A stretch of 64,000 nucleotides of DNA from Arthrobacter mangrovi (GCF_026011795.1 NZ_BRVS01000008.1:186001-250000), one strand, 5' to 3'; positions 34,742 to 43,044 are shown, counted from the stretch's first letter. Numbers and translations: made by a program. The notes: generated by a model not told the origin, from the letters alone.

Positions 34742-35818
34742 TCATGCCTGCGGGCGACCTGCCGGCACGGTTGCGGCGGCGAGCCCCAGTTCGTCCGGGC
34801 CAAGGTCGGCGAAGTAGGCCTCGACCGTCGCGCGGTCCACGTCGGCCAGAGTGGCGGGATTCCAGCGGGGGTTCCGGTCCTTGTCGATGACCTGCGCGCG
34901 TACGCCTTCGGCAAAGTCCGGGGCGTGCAGCAGGCGGATGCCGAGCCGGTAGTCCTGGTCCAGCACCTCCTCGAGCGTCGCCATGCCGCGGGCGCGGCGG
35001 AGGGCCTCGAGCGTGAGCTTCACGGAGGTGGGCGATTTCGCGGCGAGTTCGACGGCGGCCTGAAGCGCCTTGGGTTCGCCGCTGGACTCGAGGGCCGCGA
35101 GGATCTGTTCCGCGTCGTCGTGCCGATAGCAGTCATCGATCCAACGGCGGTCCTTGGCCAGGTCCGACGGCGGGACCTCCATGCGGGCGAAGTGGGCAAT
35201 GGCTTCGTCCGCGGAGGCTTCGGCGAGCGCCTCCACAAGGGCCGGCAGGTCGATGCTGTCCACGTAGTAGTCGGCCAAGCCCAGCACGATGGCGTCGGCT
35301 CCGGTGCCGGTGCCGGCGGTGAGGGCGAGGTGCGTGCCGAGTTCGCCCGGCGCGCGCGAGTAGAGGTAGCAGCCGCCGACGTCGGGGATGAAGCCGATCC
35401 GGGTTTCGGGCATGCCCACTGTGGAACGCTCGGTGACCACGCGGTGCGAGGCGTGCGCGGAGACCCCGATGCCGCCGCCGAGCACCACGCCGTCCATCAG
35501 CGACACGACAGGCTTGGGATAGCGGGAGATGTACGAGTTCATCCGATACTCGTCCTCCCAGAAGATCTCCTTGGAGGCGCCGGCCTGCACGTGCTTGTAG
35601 ATGGCGACGATGTCGCCGCCTGCGCAGAGCCCCCGCTCCCCCGCACCCGAGATGAGGACGGTGGCGACGCCGTCGTCCGTCTCCCAGTCCCGGAGGGCCG
35701 CGGTAATCGCGGTGATCATGGCGTCGTTGAGGGCGTTGATCGCCTTGGGCCGGTTCAGGACGATGTGCCCGACGTGGCCGCGGCGCTGCAGCAGAATCTC
35801 GTTCGTCTCCACAGGCAC
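34742..35818 (-). CDS. Enoyl-CoA hydratase/isomerase family, probable 3-hydroxyisobutyryl-CoA hydrolase
   Basis: A 358-residue crotonase-fold enzyme with the HIBYL-CoA hydrolase layout. HIVLNRPKAINALNDAMI is the N-terminal strand-helix, GAGERGLCAGGDIVAIYKH the first oxyanion loop, SLMDGVVLGGGIGVSAHASHRVVTE the second with the longer HIBCH insertion, and MPETRIGFIPDVGGCYLYSR the conserved downstream block (the Glu and Asp expected for hydrolases are present). The C-terminal domain of about 140 residues (SPTSVKLTLEALRRA, DYRLGIRL, EGVRAQVIDKDRNPRWNP) separates HIBCH from ordinary hydratases. It would act in valine breakdown. Start is GTG. Confidence 0.9.
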   Translation of the reverse strand: MPVETNEILLQRRGHVGHIVLNRPKAINALNDAMITAITAALRDWETDDGVATVLISGAGERGLCAGGDIVAIYKHVQAGASKEIFWEDEYRMNSYISRYPKPVVSLMDGVVLGGGIGVSAHASHRVVTERSTVGMPETRIGFIPDVGGCYLYSRAPGELGTHLALTAGTGTGADAIVLGLADYYVDSIDLPALVEALAEASADEAIAHFARMEVPPSDLAKDRRWIDDCYRHDDAEQILAALESSGEPKALQAAVELAAKSPTSVKLTLEALRRARGMATLEEVLDQDYRLGIRLLHAPDFAEGVRAQVIDKDRNPRWNPATLADVDRATVEAYFADLGPDELGLAAATVPAGRPQA

Positions 35819-35844
35819 AGCCTAGCGTGCCCCGCGAACCGGCA

Positions 35845-35911
35845 CCTGCCTTCTGCGGTTGCCGGAAGGTACCGGTCTCCGGTCCTGGCCCTGCCTTCAG
35901 CGGTTGCCGGA
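35845..35911 (+). repeat. Two direct copies of a 22-bp intergenic repeat
   Basis: CCTGCCTTCTGCGGTTGCCG (35845-) and CCTGCCTTCAGCGGTTGCCG (35890-) differ by one base over 22 bp and are spaced 45 bp apart, in the gap between the divergent HIBCH and MFS genes. It looks like a small dispersed intergenic element. Confidence 0.6.
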
Positions 35912-35974
35912 GCGTGCCAGAATGGTGTGAGCTACGCCGCAATCGCGGCAACTACTTCGGGCGGAGGTTGGGGG

Positions 35975-37171
35975 ATGACTGTGTCGGAGCAGACGAAGAC
36001 GGTGAGGACGGCGCGGCTGGGCTTCGTGTTCCTGGGCATCGTGCTCATCGCGGTCAACCTCCGGGTGGCGTTCGTCAGCGTGGGCCCGGTCCTTTCCGAC
36101 ATCAGCAGCGAATTCGGCTGGTCCGCGAGCACGGCGGGACTGCTGACCGGGCTGCCGCTGATCTGCTTCGCCGTCTTCTCGCCGGCGGCGCCGGGGGTCG
36201 CCCGCCGGCTGGGCCTGGACCGGGCGCTGTGGGTCTCGCTGCTGCTCCTCCTGGTCGGCATTCTCACCCGCTCGGTTCCGGTGGAGGCGGCGGTCTGGGC
36301 CGGCACCGTGCTGATCGGAACCGGCATTGCGTTCCTGAATGTCCTGCTGCCTTCGCTGGTCAAGCGGGACCTGCCCTCGCGCGTGAGCCAAGTGACCGGG
36401 GTCTACACCGCAATCCAGGGCGCGGTGTCCGCGGTGGGAGCCGCCGTCGTCGTACCTATCGCCCAGGCCACGCCCTATGGATGGCGGCTGGCGCTGGGCG
36501 TGTGGGCGGGGCTGGCGCTGATCGCGCTGGCTGTACTGCTGCCGCATCTGCGCGCGCGGAGCGCGGGACCCAACGACGGCGGGGGCCGGGCGGTGCGCTA
36601 CCGGTCGCCGTGGAAATCCGCGCTGGGCTGGCAGGTCACGCTCTTCATGGGGCTGCAGTCGCTGGCCTTCTTCGTGATGATTACCTGGCTGCCCGCGATC
36701 GAGCATGACCAGGGACTTTCGGCGATCACGTCGGGCCTGCATACGTCGGTGTGGCTGCTGGTGGGCGTGGGCGCCAGCCTGACCGCCGGCGCGGTGCTGC
36801 ACCGGACGTCGGACCAGCGGCCAGTGGCGCTGGCCAGCAGCCTCCTGGCCTTCTGTGCCTACGCGGGCCTGGCCCTCGCCCCTCAGCTGTCCCTGCTCTG
36901 GGTGGTGGTCGGCGCCGCCGGGTGCGGCAGCCTCATCGTGATCGGGCTGTCGCTGTTCAGCCTGCGCACCGAGCACCACGACCAGGCGGCCGAGCTCTCC
37001 GGCATGGCGCAGTCCATCGGCTATGGCATCGCCGCAGTCGGGCCGGTGGCGTTCGGCGCGCTGCACGACGCGAGCGGCGGCTGGACCGTGCCGCTGCTGG
37101 CGGGGGCGGGCCTCATGCTGGTCCTCTGCGTGACCGCGGTGCTGTCGGGACGGAACCGTTTCATCGGCTGA
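35975..37171 (+). CDS. MFS transporter, CynX/NimT type
   Basis: A 398-residue major facilitator with about twelve hydrophobic segments. It has the CynX/NimT-family start FVFLGIVLIAVNLRVAFVSVGPVLSDI and SASTAGLLTGLPLICFAVFSP, a cytoplasmic loop with basic residues after helix 2 (GVARRLGLDRALW), and the central loop HLRARSAGPNDGGGRAVRYRS. Relatives carry cyanate, 2-nitroimidazole or other small organics; the substrate here is unknown. The ATG at 35975 follows GGAGGTTGGGGG. A much longer open frame upstream is not coding. Confidence 0.88.
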   Translation: MTVSEQTKTVRTARLGFVFLGIVLIAVNLRVAFVSVGPVLSDISSEFGWSASTAGLLTGLPLICFAVFSPAAPGVARRLGLDRALWVSLLLLLVGILTRSVPVEAAVWAGTVLIGTGIAFLNVLLPSLVKRDLPSRVSQVTGVYTAIQGAVSAVGAAVVVPIAQATPYGWRLALGVWAGLALIALAVLLPHLRARSAGPNDGGGRAVRYRSPWKSALGWQVTLFMGLQSLAFFVMITWLPAIEHDQGLSAITSGLHTSVWLLVGVGASLTAGAVLHRTSDQRPVALASSLLAFCAYAGLALAPQLSLLWVVVGAAGCGSLIVIGLSLFSLRTEHHDQAAELSGMAQSIGYGIAAVGPVAFGALHDASGGWTVPLLAGAGLMLVLCVTAVLSGRNRFIG

Positions 37172-37323
37172 CCCGGGCCGCCCCTGCCGCCTGCCGGCCT
37201 CGACACGTCCGCCATTGGCCGCCACACTTTTGGTAGCACCACCCTTTGCGGACTCATGCCCGATCTGTTGCCCAAGCGGCCCTCTCCCCTGTGAACCGGT
37301 CCCCTGCGAAATGGTGAACTCCC

Positions 37324-37758
37324 ATGAGAAATGCAGCAATGGCCACCCTGGCCCTCGCAATCCTGCGGGTGGTCCTCGGCTACATCTTCGTCATGCACGG
37401 CTGGCAGAAGTACAACGACATTGGCATCGCGGGGATGCAGGCGGGGTTCAGCCAAATGGGCGTACCCAATGCCGAGGTCTTTGCCGTGCTCGTCATCCTC
37501 CTCGAACTGGTCGGCGGCGTGCTGCTGATCGTCGGCTTCCTGTCGCGGCCCATCGCGGCCCTGCTGGCCGTGGAGATGATCGGCGCCTGGGTCCTCGTCC
37601 ACGCACCGAACGGCTTCTTCGTCAACGAAAACGGCTACGAGCTGGTGCTCATCCTGGCCGCCGCCGCGCTGACGATCGCACTGGCCGGTCCGGGACGTTT
37701 CTCCCTCGACTACGCCGTGTTCGGCCGCAGGAAGTCGAAGCTGCGCGCCTTGGCCTGA
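37324..37758 (+). CDS. DoxX family membrane protein
   Basis: A 144-residue membrane protein with four hydrophobic helices. The DoxX pattern is seen: LALAILRVVLGYIFVMHGWQK, then FSQMGVPNAEVFAVLVILLELVGGVLLIVGFLSRPIAALLAVEMIGA, and a fourth helix ELVLILAAAALTIALAGPGRFSLDY. DoxX-like proteins in Actinobacteria are linked with thiol and oxidative stress defence in some species, but the precise role is unknown. It is a single gene between the MFS gene and a convergent small gene. Confidence 0.9.
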   Translation: MRNAAMATLALAILRVVLGYIFVMHGWQKYNDIGIAGMQAGFSQMGVPNAEVFAVLVILLELVGGVLLIVGFLSRPIAALLAVEMIGAWVLVHAPNGFFVNENGYELVLILAAAALTIALAGPGRFSLDYAVFGRRKSKLRALA

Positions 37759-37774
37759 CCCTCGAGGACGACCG

Positions 37775-38014
37775 CTACCTCCGCACAGGCTGGAAGGTTG
37801 TCGCCCGGCGGAGGATCTTGACCGGCCGGTCATGCGGAACCGAGACGGCTTCGGGAATGTCCTGCAGGTGGATGTCCACGGTTTCCTTGGTGCGGCGGAC
37901 GATGTAGCCGGCGAGCACCCCGGCGTGTTCGTCATCGTTGAAGCCAACTATGCTCACCGGGCGGCCCAGATCTTCCAGCCTGAGATCCGCCGCGAGCCTC
38001 TTGATGGTGGCCAT
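37775..38014 (-). CDS. Small conserved-looking protein, unknown function
   Basis: A 79-residue soluble protein with no recognised domain. It begins ATIKRLAADLRLEDLGRPVSIVGF and has a beta-rich look (VGFNDDEHAGVLAGYIVRRT, VDIHLQDIPEAVSVP, RPVKILRRATTFQPVRR), possibly a small SH3-like barrel. GAGGAGCCAGG precedes the ATG, supporting this start rather than 38107. It is divergent from the next small membrane protein gene. Confidence 0.65.
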   Translation of the reverse strand: MATIKRLAADLRLEDLGRPVSIVGFNDDEHAGVLAGYIVRRTKETVDIHLQDIPEAVSVPHDRPVKILRRATTFQPVRR

Positions 38015-38097
38015 CCTGGCTCCTCTAGGAGTTCTTATCGGTAGGGGAAGTCTATGCCCGGCAGTAGGCTGGGAGTACCTGCGACCAAGGAGAACAC

Positions 38098-38403
38098 ATG
38101 AGTTCACTGCTGACGCCGCTGATCACCAGCGCCGGGCTGATCGGCGGATTCCAGACCGCGCGAGCCACCAAGAACCGGCCGCTGGGCGGGGCCGTGCTCG
38201 CCGCCGCCGGAGCCGCGGCATTCACCCTGTGGAAGCGCGATGCCGGGACCGCGACCGCGTCGGCGCTGACCGCCGCGTACCTGGCCGCTTTCGGGCTGTC
38301 CCATCCGCTGGCGAAGAAAATCGGCGCGTGGCCGTCGGTCTACACCGTAACGGGGGCGACGGCGGTGCTCGCCGCGATCTTCGGCGGCCGCCGCCGCGCG
38401 TAG
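38098..38403 (+). CDS. Small membrane protein, unknown function
   Basis: A 101-residue, Ala/Gly-rich protein with three hydrophobic stretches (LITSAGLIGGFQTARATK, LGGAVLAAAGAAAFTLW, SALTAAYLAAFGLSHPLAKKIG, and the last AVLAAIFGG) and a basic C-terminus GRRRA. No family is recognised. AAGGAG lies 7 nt before the ATG and TAGGCT (38071-38076 area) may be a -10 box, so it is a real gene. Confidence 0.7.
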   Translation: MSSLLTPLITSAGLIGGFQTARATKNRPLGGAVLAAAGAAAFTLWKRDAGTATASALTAAYLAAFGLSHPLAKKIGAWPSVYTVTGATAVLAAIFGGRRRA

Positions 38404-38412
38404 CGGCAGCCA

Positions 38413-38494
38413 CGTAGCAGCATGCTGGACCGAACCCGGCGCGGGCGGGTCGGGGCCGTGCGTAGCAGCAGCCTGGACCGGAACCCGGCGCGGG
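38413..38494. repeat. Two direct copies of a ~33-bp intergenic repeat
   Basis: CGTAGCAGCATGCTGGACCG (38413-) and CGTAGCAGCAGCCTGGACCG (38461-) continue into a shared AACCCGGCGCGGG; copies are 33 and 34 bp, offset by 48 bp. It is in the 146-bp gap between convergent genes. Confidence 0.65.
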
Positions 38495-38549
38495 TCGGCC
38501 GCGGCTTGAGCGCCCAGGTTGCGCTCGCTCCGAAGAGCCGGGCGGGTTC

Positions 38550-39344
38550 CTACAGGCCGGCGAGGTAGCCCGCGAACCCCGCCGGCGTCCGGCCTTGCAG
38601 CCGCCCGGAGGTGACCGCCGTCAGCCCCGGGCAGCTGCGCACGGCAGCGCCGGCGGCCCGCAGCCTGGCCACCAGCCGGACGTCTTCATGCTCGGAGACG
38701 CTCTCGAACCCGCCGGCGCCCAGGTAGGCCGAAGCCCGGACGCCCAGGTTGGCTCCGTGGATTCGGCTGTGCCGGTCCTGCCGGGTGTACTGCCGGCGCC
38801 AGCTGCCCAGCCGGACCGCGTCCAGCTCGTCCGGATCGGGTTCCACGGTTCCGAGGACGGCATCGGCTCCGGCCTGCGCCAGCGCCGCCTGGACGCTAAG
38901 CCAGTGCCCCGGGACGCGGGTGTCCGCGTCGGTACACGCGATCCAGGTGGCCTCCAAAGCCGTGGTTCCGCCGGCAAGGCCGCTCCCCAAGGCGGCGGCG
39001 GCTCCGGCGGCCCGGGCGGCGCCGACCGACCCGAACTGCGCGTCGAGGATCCTGATGCGCGGGTCGCGGGCTGCCGCCGCGTCGGCGATCCGTCCGGATG
39101 TGTCGGTGCAGCTGTCCAGCACGAGCGTGAGCGCCGCGGAGCAGCCGGGGCGGGCTTCCGCCAGCCGGTCCATCGCCACCCGAATATGCTCGATGCAGGC
39201 TCCGAGGAGTGCTTCCTCGTTCCGGACCGGGACCACCACGAGGACCTGCCCGACCGGCACGGGACCGGAAGCCGCGGGTGACGCGGTGCGCTCGGGCCGG
39301 GATTCCGGCGTCGTTCCCGGCAGGACCCCCGCAAGCTCAGCCAT
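38550..39344 (-). CDS. Family 2 glycosyltransferase of the PIG-L/methyltransferase cluster
   Basis: A 264-residue GT-A fold glycosyltransferase. LVVVPVRNEEALLGACIEHIR is the nucleotide-sugar binding start; VLDSCTDTSG is the first Asp motif; RAAGAAAALG and ATWIACTDADTRVPGHWL is the DXD region; the later SEHEDVRLVARLRAAGA is the conserved ED acidic motif. No membrane helix is seen, so it acts in the cytoplasm. It overlaps the upstream PIG-L/methyltransferase gene by 8 nt and is last in a three-gene operon. Donor and acceptor are unknown. Confidence 0.85.
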   Translation of the reverse strand: MAELAGVLPGTTPESRPERTASPAASGPVPVGQVLVVVPVRNEEALLGACIEHIRVAMDRLAEARPGCSAALTLVLDSCTDTSGRIADAAAARDPRIRILDAQFGSVGAARAAGAAAALGSGLAGGTTALEATWIACTDADTRVPGHWLSVQAALAQAGADAVLGTVEPDPDELDAVRLGSWRRQYTRQDRHSRIHGANLGVRASAYLGAGGFESVSEHEDVRLVARLRAAGAAVRSCPGLTAVTSGRLQGRTPAGFAGYLAGL

Positions 39345-40716
39345 TGGTTTGTCCCGGCGCCTGCAGGACTTCCAGCAGGAAATCGCGTTCCCGGTGCTCG
39401 ACAACCACATCCCAGCCGGTCGTGGCGCGGGCCATGGCGTGGACCGTCTCGCCGTCGAGTTCCCAGCCCATGATGGGGTTCAGCCAGTGGCAGAGCACCA
39501 GGTGGCCGCCCGGCACCAGCGTCTCCTTGGCCCGCTCCAGGAGCCGGCGCAGTTCGGCCGCCTGGAGGAAGTAGCCGATCTCCGAAACCACCACGAGGTC
39601 CAGGTCCCGGGCGGCGTCCGGCCACCCGTCCGGAAGGTCGCCGCGCAGCAGCTTCACCTGGGTGCTGCCGGCGAGCCGTTCCGCGGCGCGCTGCAGGGCG
39701 ACCTCGCTGGCGTCCACGGCGGTTACCCGGCCGCAGCGCGCGGCCAGCTCCTCGGTGAGCAGGCCCAGCGAGCAGCCGGCTTCGAAGGCGTGCCGGTAGC
39801 GTTCGCGGGGCAGGGCCGCCATGGTCACCGCCCGCTTGCGCTGCTCGTACCAGCTGGAGAGGTACGACCACGGGTCTTTTTTGCGGCGGTAGAGCGAATC
39901 GAAGTCCTTGGCCGCCGTACCGGCTCCGCGCGGCGGCGGCGTCCAGCGGAAGACCTCGACGCCGCGGTCGAAGTAGGAAAGGAACCCTGGGCTCAGCAGG
40001 GCTTCGTCGCCCGGCTGCGGTGACAGCGGGCCGGTTTGGGACACGTGCGCGGCGAGGGCCTGCTGCTTGGCATCCAGCGCGGCGGGGTCCAGCGGGAGGG
40101 CGCACCAGTTGCGCCACTCCTCGTGCCCCGGCTCGGACCAGTGCCAGTACCAGATGGGGAATTCCAGCAGCCCGGCTCCGGCTTTGCGGGCCGCGCGGGC
40201 AGCCGAGCGGCCGACGGCCTCGTGGTCCGTGTGCCCGTCGTCGCGGTAGGTGGAAACGACGACGGCGTGGCGGCCGGCGGCGAGGAGTTCCGCCAGGGCG
40301 TCGTCCAGGTCCCCGGTCCGCCGGGCGACGCCGCTGTCCGGCAACCCCAGGTACCGCCAGGTCAGGGTCCCCGCGTCGGCGGTGTTCCGGGCGGCCGCCG
40401 ACAGTGTGTCCATGGCCCGTCCGAATTCGGCGAGCCGCAGCTCCGCCAGCTGGTCGGGGGTGGTCGAGGGCGATTCGGGATGGGATGCCTCGCCGGCCGT
40501 GCACAGGAGGACGGCCACGTCCGCGCCGGCACACAGGGTCCGGTGCACAAGGCCCGCGCCGCCGAGCGATTCGTCATCCGGATGCGCGGCGACGACGATC
40601 AGCAGGCCGCCGCGGCCTGGCAGCGCGTGCGCGTCGAGGGGCGGCAGGGCCTCGACGCCGGCCTCCTGCCAACTCTGCTCGGGCGTGCCTGCGTCCAGAT
40701 GCGAAAAGGTCACCAT
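39337..40716 (-). CDS. Fusion of PIG-L deacetylase and NodS-like SAM methyltransferase
   Basis: A 459-residue two-domain protein. The N-terminal half (about 35-240) is a PIG-L/LmbE metal-dependent N-deacetylase with LLIVVAAHPDDESLGGAG (AHPDDE at 44-49, zinc ligands) and YRDDGHTDHEAVGRSA (HXXH third ligand). The C-terminal half (about 280-455) is a class I methyltransferase: HAFEAGCSLGLLTEELA is motif I, VTAVDASEVALQRA the acidic loop, LDLVVVSEIGYFL motif II and GGHLVLCHW a later motif, most like NodS-type N-methyltransferases. Such a protein could deacetylate an amino sugar and methylate the free amine. It overlaps both neighbours (7 and 8 nt). Confidence 0.88.
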   Translation of the reverse strand: MVTFSHLDAGTPEQSWQEAGVEALPPLDAHALPGRGGLLIVVAAHPDDESLGGAGLVHRTLCAGADVAVLLCTAGEASHPESPSTTPDQLAELRLAEFGRAMDTLSAAARNTADAGTLTWRYLGLPDSGVARRTGDLDDALAELLAAGRHAVVVSTYRDDGHTDHEAVGRSAARAARKAGAGLLEFPIWYWHWSEPGHEEWRNWCALPLDPAALDAKQQALAAHVSQTGPLSPQPGDEALLSPGFLSYFDRGVEVFRWTPPPRGAGTAAKDFDSLYRRKKDPWSYLSSWYEQRKRAVTMAALPRERYRHAFEAGCSLGLLTEELAARCGRVTAVDASEVALQRAAERLAGSTQVKLLRGDLPDGWPDAARDLDLVVVSEIGYFLQAAELRRLLERAKETLVPGGHLVLCHWLNPIMGWELDGETVHAMARATTGWDVVVEHRERDFLLEVLQAPGQTNG

Positions 40717-41756
40717 GAGGATCCGTCCTCCGCCAGGACCAGGCGGCCCAGGGCGGCGTCGTCGCGGGCAGCGTGATGCTGGCGGATGTAAAGCGTGAGG
40801 TCGGCGACGCGGCGGGCGTGCTCCTCGTCGAAGGCAAGCGGCCCGGGGCCGAGGGCCTGTCCGCAGATGTCGATCATGCGGGCGCAGAGCCCGGCGATTT
40901 GACCGCGCACGCGGTGGGCTGCGGCAGCCCCGGCTCGGTCCCGGTCCACGAGGCCGGCGGCGGCCTCGAGCGCTACGGCGCCGGCGGCCAGCAGCCGGTC
41001 AGCCTCGCCCAGCCATGCGAGTGCCAGTTGGTCGGGTTCGCGGCGGCGGGCGGCCGCTTCGAGGGTTCGGAACAGTCCGACGGCGCCGCCAAACCAGCAG
41101 GCGGCCACGCCGATCCCGCCCCAGGCAAAGCCCGGCCGCGTGAGGTACCAGTCGGTGCCGCCGACCGGTCGGGCCGCGGCCCGCTCGAAGCGCACGGGGC
41201 CGCTGGGCAGCTGCCGCAGCCCATGGCTGGTCCACGCGCTTTCGACCGGCCGCACGCCCTCCTGCCGCAGGTCCACGGCGAAGGCGCGGCGTCCGCCGGG
41301 CACGTGGGCGGTGAGGACGGCGGCGTCCAGTTCCCCCGCGAGGGAGCACCACGGTTTGGTGCCGGTCAGCACCCAGCCCGGCGTACCGCCGTCGTCCGTT
41401 GCCTCGAGCCGTTCAGCGGCCGACTCCGCGGCGAAGACGCCCCACGCCGTCCCGGCGGGCAGCGCTTCGCCGGCCTGGTCAAGGATGGCGGCGGCGTCCA
41501 GGTGCGGTTCAACGGTCCTGGCCGCCGCGAGGTCCGCGGCCGCCAGCGCTGCCAGCAGCTCCCACAGCGCCAGTGTCCCTCCGGCTCCCGGCAGCGGCAC
41601 CGGCAGCCGGTTGCCGCGCAGCACGTCGAGCACCGGCTTCGGGTCGCCGGAGCAGTCGGCGGCGGCAGCGAGCAGGGGCCCGGCCGCGCCCCAGGCATGC
41701 TGGGCGGCGGGCCGGGCCCCGAAGGCGTGCCGCATTGGTCCTTCAGCGGACGTCAC
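40710..41756 (-). CDS. Acyl-CoA dehydrogenase-like protein of the PIG-L/methyltransferase cluster
   Basis: A 348-residue acyl-CoA dehydrogenase-fold protein, shorter than the usual 380-400. The middle beta domain is visible in WVLTGTKPWCSLAGELDAAVLTA and GRRAFAVDL; the C-terminal helical domain includes RRREPDQLALAWLGEADRLL and RIRQHH-like LYIRQHHAARDDAALG near the end. The family catalytic Glu is not evident, and the N-terminal helical domain is short, so it may be an oxidase or a non-classical member. It is first of a three-gene operon with the PIG-L/methyltransferase fusion and GT2, 7-nt overlap. The start ATG at 41756 is close to dps. Confidence 0.8.
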   Translation of the reverse strand: MTSAEGPMRHAFGARPAAQHAWGAAGPLLAAAADCSGDPKPVLDVLRGNRLPVPLPGAGGTLALWELLAALAAADLAAARTVEPHLDAAAILDQAGEALPAGTAWGVFAAESAAERLEATDDGGTPGWVLTGTKPWCSLAGELDAAVLTAHVPGGRRAFAVDLRQEGVRPVESAWTSHGLRQLPSGPVRFERAAARPVGGTDWYLTRPGFAWGGIGVAACWFGGAVGLFRTLEAAARRREPDQLALAWLGEADRLLAAGAVALEAAAGLVDRDRAGAAAAHRVRGQIAGLCARMIDICGQALGPGPLAFDEEHARRVADLTLYIRQHHAARDDAALGRLVLAEDGSSW

Positions 41757-41763
41757 GGCAGTG

Positions 41764-42354
41764 CTACTTGGACTTGCCGGATTTGCTGTCCTTCTCAGTC
41801 TTGCCGGCGGCGTCCTTTTCCGTCCTGGCGCCCTCCGACTCCAGCCGGCCCTCGGAGTTTTCGAGGTGTGCGCGGATGAACCACTGGAACAGCTCCAGCT
41901 CGGCCGTCTGGCCTATCAGCAGGTCTTCGGTGATCGGATCGAGGTCCCCAACAGCTTCGATAGCCTTGCGGTGGTCCTCGACGACGCCGTTGTAGACCAG
42001 GTTCAGCGCGGCCAAGTGCTCGGCGGTGCCAGCGCGGCCGATCGAGTAGTCATCCCAGGTTCGCTCGCTGACCAGCGCGCCGGGGAGGCCGTTGGGCGAG
42101 ACGCCCATGGTGGCCATGCGCTCGGCGACCGCGTCGATCATGGCGCGGACCTGCTCGATCTGGGGATCCAGCATCTCGTGGACACCGATGAAGTCCCGGC
42201 CCACGACGTTCCAGTGGGCATGCTTGAGAGTCAGCTGCAGATCGTTCAGGGCATGCAGCCGCATTTGCAGCGTCTCACCGACCTTGTAGCCGTCCTCCAG
42301 CTTCAGACCCGGTACCGTAAAGCCTGCCTTCGATCCGTTCTTCCCGGCCATCAA
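41764..42354 (-). CDS. dps: Dps-family DNA-binding ferritin-like protein
   Basis: Dps stores iron, removes peroxide and coats DNA. The 196-residue protein has the four-helix ferritin-like core with NDLQLTLKHAHWNVVGRDFIGVHEMLDPQIEQ, giving the inter-subunit ferroxidase His and Asp ligands, and the later TEDLLIGQTAELELFQWFIRAHLE. A C-terminal tail of about 30 residues is rich in Lys, Ser, Glu (KTEKDSKSGKSK), suited to bind DNA, as in mycobacterial Dps proteins with C-terminal Lys tails. It has an AGGAGG just before ATG. It precedes the three-gene operon by 7 bp and may be transcribed with it. Confidence 0.93.
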   Translation of the reverse strand: MMAGKNGSKAGFTVPGLKLEDGYKVGETLQMRLHALNDLQLTLKHAHWNVVGRDFIGVHEMLDPQIEQVRAMIDAVAERMATMGVSPNGLPGALVSERTWDDYSIGRAGTAEHLAALNLVYNGVVEDHRKAIEAVGDLDPITEDLLIGQTAELELFQWFIRAHLENSEGRLESEGARTEKDAAGKTEKDSKSGKSK

Positions 42355-42518
42355 AAACCTCCTTACTTGGCGCTGCCGCTTCTCGGCGCGTTGTGTTCCC
42401 CAACGTAATCAGCATGCTTAGGGAAGTCCATTCGAACGGCAGACAGTCCGCTCAGCGCGAAACCCGGACCGGCAACCTGAATTGCCTCGGTTTCGCTCCA
42501 TCCCCATCCGGCCGGTGC

Positions 42519-42524
42519 TAGATT
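42519..42524 (+). promoter_or_regulatory. Probable -10 box of a leaderless promoter (hypothetical gene)
   Basis: TAGATT lies 7 nt before the ATG at 42532. GGAG is present but only one base from the ATG, too close to act as a ribosome site. Confidence 0.4.
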
Positions 42525-42531
42525 GCGGAGC

Positions 42532-43029
42532 ATGACGGATGGATCACCCGACGAACCTGACGCGGCGCACCAGCGGCCGGCGGGTCTTGACGACGCGACT
42601 GTGGAAGCGCTCGGCAAGCTGTCCGAGGCACTTGAGGTCGTCGAGCACGCGCGCGGCAACCTCTACGGCTTCCACCGGCTGACCGGCAAGGCTGACCTCA
42701 ACCTTGGCGAGGCGGCCGAACTGCTCCGCAGAGCCGGACATTCGGACCTGGCGGACAGGATCGAAACCGAGCTCGTGGGACGCAACGTGATCGAGGGCCG
42801 CTGGACCTTCCAGATCGTGGAAGATTACGACGACGGCTACTACGCGGCGTTCAGGGAACTGGAACGGCTCGCGCGGGATGAGCTTGCCGGGGGCCGGCGC
42901 CACCTGTTCGAGGCGGAGATGAAGGAAGCGCGCCGGACCCACGGGCGGCGCCACCACGAGGCGAGGCCGCGGCAGGGACCGGGGCCGGAGGGCGAGGCCG
43001 AGCCTCGGAAAGGTCCGCGCGGCAGCTGA
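42532..43029 (+). CDS. Conserved-looking actinobacterial protein, unknown function
   Basis: A 165-residue soluble protein with no named domain that I recognise. The centre is helical and polar: ATVEALGKLSEALEVVEHARGNLYGFHRLTG, LNLGEAAELLRRAGHSDLADRIETELVGRNV, and WTFQIVEDYDDGYYAAFRELERLARDELAGGRRHLFEAEMKEARR. A charged Arg/Pro/Glu-rich tail ends it. ATG at 42532 is taken because of the -10-like box 7 nt before; a TTG at 42523 is in frame. It stands divergent to dps and convergent to the TspO-like gene. Confidence 0.75.
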   Translation: MTDGSPDEPDAAHQRPAGLDDATVEALGKLSEALEVVEHARGNLYGFHRLTGKADLNLGEAAELLRRAGHSDLADRIETELVGRNVIEGRWTFQIVEDYDDGYYAAFRELERLARDELAGGRRHLFEAEMKEARRTHGRRHHEARPRQGPGPEGEAEPRKGPRGS

Positions 43030-43044
43030 TCCCGCTACACCGGC

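Noticed and set aside
34139-35974. Long plus-strand open frame preceding the MFS transporter, giving a 1010-residue reading
   Set aside because: The part before 35975 lies antisense to the hydrolase gene and shows Arg/Gly-rich shadow composition with no domain; the transporter starts at 35975 after a good ribosome site.
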